13,357 bases of DNA from Bacillota bacterium. GTDB taxonomy: Bacteria > Bacillota > Clostridia > Peptostreptococcales > Anaerovoracaceae. Positions within the stretch are counted from its first letter, which is position 1; each line of letters opens with the position of its first letter. Of the stretch, positions 5,366 through 11,277 are shown piece after piece. Made by a program: the position numbers and the translations under genes. The stretch covers positions 1 to 13,357 of the forward strand of contig JAFYFK010000232.1 in assembly GCA_017543805.1 (NCBI GenBank), given 5' to 3'. Below the pieces are notes generated by a model. The model made no database searches, was not told where the DNA came from, and was given only the letters and a program-made list of their open reading frames with translations.

Positions 5366-6849
5366 ATCACACTGTTAATAAAGACATCCCACTGCGCTTC
5401 CCAGTTTTTCATCATCTGGGTTTTAGTTGTTTCGTCAACGCCGCAGTGTCTGATAGAATTTATACATAACTGTTTTATCTCCGCAAGCCCCAGATCCCAG
5501 CATACAGCGGCTGCGAAGAAGTCGTCGGTCAGTACGGTATGCTCCTGAAATGCCGGATCGTCCGACGCTAAAACGACCGCGACACCGCGTTTTAAGTATT
5601 CGACAGCAGGGTGGGACCGCAGATCTTCAACAAATCTGAGCGTCTGATTGCTCACAGGGCATACCTCAATACAGACATCGTTGGAAATCAGCGCATTAAG
5701 CAGCTTCGGATACCTGTAGATGTTCAGGCCGTGCCCGATGCGCTCAGCTCCGAACAGATAGGCGTCAAGAGCGTTGTTTTCCGCATCCGCGCAAACAGAT
5801 TCCCCGGCATGCAGAATAATTTTCAGGTCCGGGTATTTATCTTTTATGCCCTGCAGCATATCCCTGTATTCTGACAGCGGATAGCTTTCGTCCTCTTCGT
5901 TTACAAGATCGATCCCTATAAGGAAATCATGAACATTTTCACTGTCATATTCGTCTTTTACGTTTTCGTAAACATATAAGGCATTGGGGATAAGAGTATC
6001 GTTTATGGACTTATCAAGTGCAAGATACTTAAGACCGCAGCCTAAAATACTGGCAACGAACTGCGGATGTTCGGCCCTTACTCTGTAATACGCGCTGCGC
6101 ACGGCTTCTGCGTATGCTCTGGTTTCGTCGTTAGTCCCGAAGAACACGCAGCGGAGCTCCGTGTGCATTATGTTATGCTCACAAAGATATGAAAAAGCAT
6201 CGTAATAGTATGCTTCTATAATATCCGGGCTTGCGGTAATATCCATAAAGTCATTAAAAAGGCTTTCAAACCACATCCAGATATCCCCGTCATCCGCCGC
6301 CCCCAGAACTGTCCAGTTCTCCAGAAGCTCATCCTCGGTCAGGATCCCTTTTTCCACAGCGTCCTTAAGGGGGACCGTATCCGCTCCGGTTTCTGCGACG
6401 CCGGTATAGATCAGTTTATATCTGTTGTCTTTGCCTATGCCGACGCGAAGGTCGTTTCTGCTCTTAACAAAGTCGATCATCTCCTTTGCCGGCAGAACGG
6501 CGCTTGCGTGAACATGAAGGTCTGAACCTTTGGGAAGGGCATCAAAAAACGCATATAAAGGACTGCTCCATATTTTGCTTTCGGATAAAAACGGCATATC
6601 ATACGGAACATCGCCATTATAAGAATCTGAAAACTGCTTTTTCAGTTCTTCAAGCTTTTTGTCTGCAAGCTGTTCTTTTTCATCTAAAACGGCAGAGGTC
6701 TTATATATGTCTTCCAACGCAAAACGTTCCCGCAGTTCATCATATTTTTCTCCTGCCTTTGAAGCAGTCTTTGACGCTCCGCAGGAAGTCAGCAAAAACG
6801 CGCAGATACAGCAGCAGGCGATGATCTTTTTAATAAATACAGTTCTCAT
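5362..6849 (-). CDS. ADGF/ADA2-like adenosine deaminase lipoprotein
   Basis: Predicted to deaminate adenosine (or deoxyadenosine) to inosine on the outer side of the membrane. The 495-residue protein begins with a lipoprotein signal MRTVFIKKIIACCCICAFLL and lipobox LTSC (lipidated C23). An ~85-residue helical charged region follows, then the metal-dependent amidohydrolase barrel: HVH (112-114) after the PKGSDL motif seen in ADGF/ADA2 enzymes, HAGE (347-350, the catalytic glutamate E350), RIGHG (371-375) and SDDP (429-432). All zinc ligands and catalytic residues of the family appear intact. The N-terminal extension and FFDALPKG lead favour the secreted ADGF/ADA2 branch over cytosolic Add. The frame is open 34 codons further, but the ATG at 6849 has a GGAG and overlaps the upstream stop (ATGA), implying translational coupling. 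It is the last gene of the operon. Exact substrate is unproven. Confidence 0.85.
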   Translation of the reverse strand: MRTVFIKKIIACCCICAFLLTSCGASKTASKAGEKYDELRERFALEDIYKTSAVLDEKEQLADKKLEELKKQFSDSYNGDVPYDMPFLSESKIWSSPLYAFFDALPKGSDLHVHASAVLPAKEMIDFVKSRNDLRVGIGKDNRYKLIYTGVAETGADTVPLKDAVEKGILTEDELLENWTVLGAADDGDIWMWFESLFNDFMDITASPDIIEAYYYDAFSYLCEHNIMHTELRCVFFGTNDETRAYAEAVRSAYYRVRAEHPQFVASILGCGLKYLALDKSINDTLIPNALYVYENVKDEYDSENVHDFLIGIDLVNEEDESYPLSEYRDMLQGIKDKYPDLKIILHAGESVCADAENNALDAYLFGAERIGHGLNIYRYPKLLNALISNDVCIEVCPVSNQTLRFVEDLRSHPAVEYLKRGVAVVLASDDPAFQEHTVLTDDFFAAAVCWDLGLAEIKQLCINSIRHCGVDETTKTQMMKNWEAQWDVFINSVI

Positions 6850-7193
6850 AGATCTCCGTCTGTTTCGTTCAATGTCAGTTTTTCCTGAATAAAGACAGTT
6901 TCTACCTGGGATCTGGTCATCATCACCGATTCCTGATTGAAAAACGCGCAAAGATCGCGGGCGATATCCTCTGCAACGCCGGTGTCCGCGTCCACAAGGG
7001 TCAGGACCAGGGAATTTTCTTCAGTATACTCTCCGTTTTCATGGAAATAGCCTCCGTTTTCGATCCTCAGCGAAAACGGCAGTTTGTATATATAACAGAT
7101 CCTCTTGAGTATCGAAATGTACTTTGATTCTTCAAATTTCTGTTTTTTTGTGTATTGGTCGTTAAGCCCGACAGTGATTCTTGTTTCGGTCAT
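6846..7193 (-). CDS. small DUF3574-like protein of the purine nucleoside operon
   Basis: The 115-residue protein has no signal peptide or membrane helix; function unknown. An in-frame ATG at 7205 overlaps the stop of the gene upstream but lacks a ribosome binding site. GAGG (7200-7203) lies six bases before the ATG at 7193, which I chose. The pattern is an alternating alpha/beta small domain: strand ITVGLNDQY, helix KYISILKRICYIYKLP, strand with an aromatic-rich turn (GGYFHENGEYTEENSLVLTL), helix, and FNQESVMMTRSQVETVFI. The order, and the QESV..(x)n..V-F ending, resemble DUF3574 domains, which are often secreted in other bacteria; this similarity is judged by eye and is weak. It sits between the permease-like and deaminase genes, with stop/start overlap (ATGA) to the deaminase. 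Confidence 0.7.
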   Translation of the reverse strand: MTETRITVGLNDQYTKKQKFEESKYISILKRICYIYKLPFSLRIENGGYFHENGEYTEENSLVLTLVDADTGVAEDIARDLCAFFNQESVMMTRSQVETVFIQEKLTLNETDGDL

Positions 7194-7201
7194 GGCTGGC
7201 C

Positions 7202-8272
7202 TCATTTATTCGTGAGATAATCGATCACTAAATCGCTTACTTCAAAAAGATTCTTCATATTGTCCTGGAAACATCCGGCAGTTTCGTCATCCGCGAGAAG
7301 GGTCTCTTCGACCTCATCGCCCCAGGTGTTTTCAGGTGTCATGCTTCCGGTGAAAACATCCATGTTGACATTGACTCTCAGCCCGATGTATCTGTCAAGC
7401 AGACCCGCTCTGTCGAGTACCACGCCGATAGCGATATCTTCCATTTCGGTTATCATAAACGGATCGGGCAGACCATGGCTTTCGGCGATGACGGTCGCTT
7501 CTCGGCTCAGATATTGACCTTTCCAGTAGCAGTCGCTCGTAACGGAGCTTCCCTTCAGCACCATGGGATCTCTTACAGCCCAGGCCGCGTTGTCAAAGTT
7601 TTTTGCCATATATTCTTTTGCCGCAGAAGGAAGCTGCGGCCTTATGTCTTTTATAAGCGAATACAGCTCGTCCGCAAGACCCTGATTCAGTACCACATGG
7701 CTGAACTGATCAAAATCATCTTCTTTGAACCATCCGTTTTCCCGGTCGTCCTTAAGCTCCCGGATATCCACCCGGTGTCCCGCGTCAAAATCTGCAACTC
7801 CGGTAATAAGGACTATATCGCCGATCACAGATCTTTCGTATGCGCCGCCGCCGCATCCGACTGTCATAAAACAGGCATTGCTGAAATTCAGACGGCTGTC
7901 GAGAAGTATGGATGTAAGGGATGCTGCGGAGTTGACCTTGCCTTCACCAAGCACATACATGGCAAGTCCGTCCTTGTAATACAGCTTCGAGCCGTCAACG
8001 GTGCCTGCGATCTCAAATGCTTCTGAATCCGTGAAATAGTTTTCATAAAACAGCTGCGCCTCGCCGGGAAAGTCTCCGCTCAGCTCCCCGACTTCGAATT
8101 TGGGCAGTATAAGGACTTTTACCGGAAGGGGCGCGTCGCTTTTGCCGCTTTGTATTGCTGCGCAGGCAGTAAGAACAAAACAGAGCGCCAATACAATGAA
8201 TATGCAGCAGGACTTCTTTAACCGGCTGATCTTTTTTACAGAACCGGTATCTTTAAAGTATTTGGTATTCAT
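7202..8272 (-). CDS. purine nucleoside permease/phosphorylase-like (NUP family) lipoprotein
   Basis: The 356-residue product is a lipoprotein: basic N-terminus, hydrophobic core CCIFIVLALCFV and lipobox LTAC (C37). The mature part starts VKVLILPKFEVGE and has the features of the purine nucleoside permease (NUP) family: FPGEAQLFYENYF, a GEGKVNSAASLTSIL stretch (the nucleoside phosphorylase-like GxG strand-helix), a glycine-rich turn VGCGGGAYERSVIGDIVL, and a conserved late segment MEDIAIGVVL. The family was named after a Candida nucleoside uptake protein, but its pattern is that of a nucleoside phosphorylase fold, so binding or phosphorolysis of inosine/adenosine is at least as likely as transport; there are no membrane helices beyond the signal. 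A GAGGGA ribosome binding site precedes the ATG. Next to an adenosine deaminase lipoprotein, the likely substrate is inosine or adenosine. Confidence 0.8.
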   Translation of the reverse strand: MNTKYFKDTGSVKKISRLKKSCCIFIVLALCFVLTACAAIQSGKSDAPLPVKVLILPKFEVGELSGDFPGEAQLFYENYFTDSEAFEIAGTVDGSKLYYKDGLAMYVLGEGKVNSAASLTSILLDSRLNFSNACFMTVGCGGGAYERSVIGDIVLITGVADFDAGHRVDIRELKDDRENGWFKEDDFDQFSHVVLNQGLADELYSLIKDIRPQLPSAAKEYMAKNFDNAAWAVRDPMVLKGSSVTSDCYWKGQYLSREATVIAESHGLPDPFMITEMEDIAIGVVLDRAGLLDRYIGLRVNVNMDVFTGSMTPENTWGDEVEETLLADDETAGCFQDNMKNLFEVSDLVIDYLTNK

Positions 8273-8308
8273 AGTTAGAATATTCCCTCTTCGTTTCCCG
8301 CAAACTAT

Positions 8309-9289
8309 TCAGTTTATATCAGCCGTTCCTGTATCATAGATCAGACCTGAAGCGCAGAGCGTTCCCCAGCTGAAGACCGTACAGAGCTGGCCCGCGCCGC
8401 CCTCCAGCCTAAGATCACCGGCATTCCATGGCGCGGTGATCCCGTAGTATCCGTATTTCCCGTCTACGGAATGCCCGGCGGATCGTGCCCCGTCGTTGAT
8501 GTTATTCGGGCCGGATATTTCGTCACGGGAAGGAAAAGCGGCATAGTCCGCCAGGAAGCATGCGGCGGTCTCAGAGTCAAATCCCAGCCGGCCAAGTTCC
8601 GACAGACGGTCTGCATCGCTGCCGTTGCTGCTTACGATATCTACCGCCTGCAGGTATCTGTCCACGTCAAGGACCCCGGTCCTCACGGCAGCGGAAGACT
8701 TGGGCACGCTGCGCTGGGAATCGTTCGGGTAACTTCCGTCCGGATTACGGCCGATAGACATGGAATGCCCGCTGTCGCCGCCGTCTCTGCTGACATCGAG
8801 GGTCCCGGAGAGATCGCCGATAGACGCGATGCTTTCGGGCACGAATCCTCCGTAGCATGGCCATGCAAGGTTGAAGTGCAGATCCCCGTTATTGTCATAA
8901 AGGACTATGGTCTCTTTGGCGTTGTCAGGTGAGATCAGGTCATAAGATGTGACCGGCCAGTTCTCATCGCTCGAAGCTACCAGATCATATATCTCCGGTC
9001 CGGTAAGCTGAGCGAAAGTCTGCTTCTGCCGCTCCGGAGAAAGGGCTTTGAATTCCTCGTAGCCTAAAGGAGCCGCAGCTTTGCGGATACCGTCGGTACT
9101 CCAGGCAATAAAACCCGCCAGCAGTACCATGATGGCGATAAGCACAAAACAAAGCAACGGCTTAGTGACGCGGACGCAGTTATCGGGCGACCCCGGGCTT
9201 GAGACTCGTGCCAGACTTTTTTCACAGGAAATACTGTCAGAAGTTTCCTTTTTGTTCTCTTCAGTTGAGGCTGTCTGGTTCTCAATCAT
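8309..9289 (-). CDS. unknown single-pass membrane protein, first gene of purine nucleoside operon
   Basis: I do not recognise this 326-residue protein. It has a hydrophilic ~43-residue N-terminus rich in S, E and K, one membrane helix (PLLCFVLIAIMVLLAGFIAW, 44-63) preceded by basic residues (N-inside), and a ~260-residue extracellular part. The outer part contains a helical YEEFKALSPERQKQTFAQLTG-type segment, a glycine/serine/aspartate-rich middle (158-200), an Asn/Asp-rich patch near 260-268 and a C-terminal stretch with cysteines C303 and C312 that could form a disulfide. GGAG lies nine bases upstream of the ATG. It heads the operon; 36 bases separate it from the NUP-like gene. A membrane-anchored partner or scaffold for the two lipoprotein enzymes is a guess from position only. 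Confidence 0.75.
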   Translation of the reverse strand: MIENQTASTEENKKETSDSISCEKSLARVSSPGSPDNCVRVTKPLLCFVLIAIMVLLAGFIAWSTDGIRKAAAPLGYEEFKALSPERQKQTFAQLTGPEIYDLVASSDENWPVTSYDLISPDNAKETIVLYDNNGDLHFNLAWPCYGGFVPESIASIGDLSGTLDVSRDGGDSGHSMSIGRNPDGSYPNDSQRSVPKSSAAVRTGVLDVDRYLQAVDIVSSNGSDADRLSELGRLGFDSETAACFLADYAAFPSRDEISGPNNINDGARSAGHSVDGKYGYYGITAPWNAGDLRLEGGAGQLCTVFSWGTLCASGLIYDTGTADIN

Positions 9290-9302
9290 CTGAATCTGCT
9301 CC

Positions 9303-9312
9303 GATCATGATC
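9303..9312. promoter_or_regulatory. palindrome between promoter and first gene, possible operator
   Basis: GATCATGATC is a perfect 10-bp palindrome located just downstream of the predicted transcription start and just upstream of the Shine-Dalgarno of the purine nucleoside operon. Its position suits a repressor site, but the motif is short and could be chance. Confidence 0.2.
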
Positions 9313-9326
9313 ACTATCTTACAATA

Positions 9327-9355
9327 TATATAATACAATAAAGCAAAACAAGCAA
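9327..9355 (-). promoter_or_regulatory. sigma-A-type promoter of the purine nucleoside operon
   Basis: On the minus strand TTGCTT (9355-9350), a 17-base spacer and TATATA (9332-9327) form a near-consensus vegetative promoter in a strongly AT-rich stretch. It lies about 40 bases upstream of the first ATG of the operon. I see no riboswitch-like structure in the short leader. Confidence 0.6.
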
Positions 9356-9456
9356 AATGAATATAGAATAATACCCGATACATATGGCCCGGCACAAGGA
9401 AATACCTGTGGAGATATTTGAAATCAGAAAGGACGGTCCATAAGACGGAACCGAAT

Positions 9457-9486
9457 AAAAAACTGCCCCTCCTTACGGAGGAGCAG
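9457..9486 (-). terminator. intrinsic terminator of the FKBP-like lipoprotein gene
   Basis: On the minus strand CTGCTCCTCC (9486-9477) pairs with GGAGGGGCAG (9472-9463), with one G-T pair, around a GTAA loop, and runs into TTTTTTATTC. Flanking A-runs make it usable in both directions. It ends transcription from the right before the purine nucleoside operon promoter. Confidence 0.85.
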
Positions 9487-9515
9487 AAAAAAGAATTCCT
9501 CTTAAACTGATTATA

Positions 9516-10577
9516 CTATTCGATTACAGCTCTGCCTGCAATGAATTCGTCGACCTTGGTATAGAGAGCAAGGGACTTGAGATAGTTAGCGCCGAAACTC
9601 TCCACATAGGTATCGTAGTAGCTCTCGTCTCCGTACTGCTTAGCGATATACGCCATCGCGTCCGCGTCGCTCGGGACGATGTTATTAGCCTCGGCCACAG
9701 CCTGCATAAAGAGATAATACTTAGTCTCTTCCAGGCAGTAGTCCTTTGCCTGTTCGCGGAGGGCAGCCTCGCTGTCGAGTCCCATGTAGTTGGCTAGGAA
9801 CTCCTCGAAGCTGACGCTGTACATTTCCGCGTACTGCTTGTAGTAATCCACGACGTTGTCCAGCTCGTAATTGAGGACGGCTTCCGGAACGTCGTCGCTG
9901 ACCTCGGAACTCTCGTAGAGATTCTGGGACGCGAGCGCGGCGGCAATGCCGGCGTGCATCTCTTCGACCGTTGTCCAGCCGTACTGCCCGCTGAGATTCT
10001 CTGAGACGAAACCGTCGTCCAGAACAGCCTCCTCCACTATGTGATTTATCGTTGTCACAAAGACCGCATCCTTGCCGTTGAGATCGTCTTTGCCGTAATT
10101 TTCCGGGAAGGTAACATTCACGTCGAAGGTCTCGCCGGGCATGTGTCCGATGAGCTGCTGGAGGAAATCGTCGATATAATTCGTGACACCTATGGTTACG
10201 TCAGTTCCCGCGCCGTGTGTGGTGCCGCTGTCAAACTCGACGCCGTCGATCGATCCGACATAGTCGATGTTTACTTTGTCGCCATTGGCAACAGCCCTGT
10301 CAGTCACGTGTTTCGGGAACTGGGACCTGAAATACTCCTCCTGGGAAGCGATGGACTCGCTGCTTACGCTGATGCTTGAGTGATCCGCGAGCTTTACGTA
10401 ATCAAGAGCCTTGATGCCTTTGAAATATCCGTTCTCGTCGTAAATGCTGCTGTAGTTGAATTCGCCGTTGTTCTCTTCGGCGGGCTGCTCTTCTTCAGCC
10501 TTCTTTCCGCAAGCCGCGAGGGTAAAGACCATAACTGCGGCAAGCAGAAGGGCAAGGAGCCTTTTTGCGTTGTTCAT
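9516..10577 (-). CDS. FKBP/trigger-factor-like peptidyl-prolyl isomerase lipoprotein
   Basis: Predicted extracytoplasmic foldase. The 353-residue protein has a lipoprotein signal (KRLLALLLAAVMVFTLAAC, lipidated C23), a short acidic linker, and an FKBP-type isomerase domain at about 97-181: DKVNIDYVGSIDGVEFDSGT, a long flap, DDFLQQLIGHMPGETFDVNV and a closing TTINHI strand. A helical C-terminal region (about 190-350) resembles the substrate-binding domain of trigger factor. The ribosome-binding N-domain of true trigger factor is absent, so a role like PrsA on exported proteins is likely. An ATG at 10592 lies in the same frame, but the GGAG (10587-10590) nine bases before the ATG at 10577 overlaps that first ATG, so I chose 10577. 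It has its own promoter and terminator. Confidence 0.85.
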   Translation of the reverse strand: MNNAKRLLALLLAAVMVFTLAACGKKAEEEQPAEENNGEFNYSSIYDENGYFKGIKALDYVKLADHSSISVSSESIASQEEYFRSQFPKHVTDRAVANGDKVNIDYVGSIDGVEFDSGTTHGAGTDVTIGVTNYIDDFLQQLIGHMPGETFDVNVTFPENYGKDDLNGKDAVFVTTINHIVEEAVLDDGFVSENLSGQYGWTTVEEMHAGIAAALASQNLYESSEVSDDVPEAVLNYELDNVVDYYKQYAEMYSVSFEEFLANYMGLDSEAALREQAKDYCLEETKYYLFMQAVAEANNIVPSDADAMAYIAKQYGDESYYDTYVESFGANYLKSLALYTKVDEFIAGRAVIE

Positions 10578-10627
10578 TTTAATATTCTCCATATAAAAAA
10601 TATTTGGTTTTCATAAATAACTGTGAC

Positions 10628-10657
10628 AGTATAACACAGTACAACCCGCTTGTCCAA
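10628..10657 (-). promoter_or_regulatory. promoter of the FKBP-like lipoprotein gene
   Basis: On the minus strand TTGGAC (10657-10652), an 18-base spacer and TATACT (10633-10628) form a strong vegetative promoter; the -10 is extended by an upstream TGT. It lies about 50 bases before the chosen ATG. Confidence 0.7.
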
Positions 10658-10664
10658 AATAAAA

Positions 10665-10708
10665 AAGAATAATACTTGAAATCTTCACAAAGGTATAGTA
10701 TTATTCTT
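10665..10708. repeat. 12-bp perfect inverted repeat spanning the tRNA promoter
   Basis: AAGAATAATACT (10665-10676) and AGTATTATTCTT (10697-10708) are exact reverse complements separated by 20 bases. The right arm contains the -10 box of the tRNA-Leu promoter and the left arm touches its -35. It lies between two divergent promoters, so it may be a regulator-binding site affecting one or both. Confidence 0.65.
10676..10704 (+). promoter_or_regulatory. promoter of tRNA-Leu and bactofilin
   Basis: TTGAAA (10676-10681), a 17-base spacer and TATTAT (10699-10704) make a good vegetative promoter. Transcription would start near 10711, giving a leader of about 26 bases with a small CGGCA/TGCCG hairpin (10714-10729) before the mature tRNA 5' end. 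Confidence 0.7.
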
Positions 10709-10736
10709 GTGTTCGGCACTTATTTGCCGCTGGGAT

Positions 10737-10823
10737 GCAGGTGTGGCGGAATTGGCAGACGCGCACGGTTCAGGTCCGTGTGAAAGCAATTTCATGGAGG
10801 TTCGAGTCCTCTCACCTGCACCA
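10737..10823 (+). tRNA. tRNA-Leu (anticodon CAG)
   Basis: An 87-base class II tRNA reading CUG codons. The acceptor stem GCAGGTG (10737-10743) pairs with CACCTGC (10813-10819), followed by discriminator A and an encoded CCA (10821-10823). The anticodon stem CACGG/CCGTG encloses the loop TTCAGGT with anticodon CAG at 10771-10773. The long variable arm (GTGAAAGCAATTTCAT region) and the GGTTCGAGTCC T-loop are typical of tRNA-Leu. Its 3' end is followed by ATTTTTT and then directly by the bactofilin ribosome binding site. Confidence 0.97.
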
Positions 10824-10843
10824 ATTTTTTAAGGAGAAAAAAC

Positions 10844-11206
10844 ATGGATAACATGACCAACGGAAGCATCAGCATCAATTCCGAGATCATCGAAACAGTT
10901 ATCGGAGCCAACACCAGATTCAAGGGCCAGGTTTCGACCGACAAAGTCATCCGTATCGACGGCGAATTTGAGGGAACCATCGATTCCACATCGCTCGTGA
11001 TCATCTCCGAGATCGGAAAGTTCAAGGGAGACATCAAGTGCCACACCTGCCAGCTCTTCGGCCGCGGCGAAGGCACTGCCGTCTGCTCCGAGCTCTTCCA
11101 GTTTGCCAACACCGGAAGCTTTACCGGCGACGTCGAGACCAAGAACATCGTCCTTGTAGAAGGATCCCTCCTCGACGGCACCATCAAGATGGCGCACATG
11201 AGATAG
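10844..11206 (+). CDS. bactofilin (polymer-forming cytoskeletal protein)
   Basis: Bactofilins polymerise without nucleotide into filaments that position cell-wall or envelope enzymes. The 120-residue protein is essentially one bactofilin domain, a right-handed beta-helix built from short repeats: GANTRFKGQVSTDKVIRIDG, EFEGTIDS, GKFKGDIKCHTCQLFGRGEG and SFTGDVETKNIVLVEGSLLDG. Termini are short, as usual for minimal bactofilins. AAGGAG (10831-10836) lies seven bases before the ATG. The gene begins 20 bases after the encoded CCA of tRNA-Leu with no promoter between them, so it is probably made from the tRNA transcript and released by tRNA 3' processing. The strong hairpin at 11233-11267 ends it. 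The specific cellular role is not evident from neighbours. Confidence 0.92.
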   Translation: MDNMTNGSISINSEIIETVIGANTRFKGQVSTDKVIRIDGEFEGTIDSTSLVIISEIGKFKGDIKCHTCQLFGRGEGTAVCSELFQFANTGSFTGDVETKNIVLVEGSLLDGTIKMAHMR

Positions 11207-11209
11207 TCT

Positions 11210-11227
11210 TTAAGCAGCACTGCTTAA
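11210..11227. repeat. 18-bp interrupted palindrome after bactofilin
   Basis: TTAAGCAG-CA-CTGCTTAA has perfect 8-bp arms around two bases, starting four bases past the bactofilin stop. The loop is too small for a good RNA hairpin, so it may be a DNA-binding site or a minor 3'-end structure. Confidence 0.4.
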
Positions 11228-11232
11228 CAAAT

Positions 11233-11267
11233 AAGCGGCGGACAAAAGTCCGCCGCTTGTATTTTTT
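11233..11267. terminator. strong bidirectional intrinsic terminator
   Basis: A perfect 11-bp GC-rich stem AAGCGGCGGAC (11233-11243)/GTCCGCCGCTT (11248-11258) with an AAAA loop is followed on the plus strand by GTATTTTTT. It ends the tRNA-Leu/bactofilin transcript. On the minus strand it lies 20 bases past the stop of the dehydratase-dehydrogenase gene, with a weaker ATTTGTT tail. Confidence 0.9.
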
Positions 11268-11277
11268 GTCCGATCCG

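Noticed and set aside
6850..6951. 34-codon N-terminal extension of the adenosine deaminase
   Set aside because: It would bury the lipoprotein signal, overlaps the upstream gene heavily, and the ATG at 6849 has a GGAG plus an ATGA overlap.
9360..9456. Possible small RNA or peptide gene between the purine operon and the foldase terminator
   Set aside because: No promoter, start with ribosome binding site, or stable structure beyond a weak AAATA/TATTT pairing.
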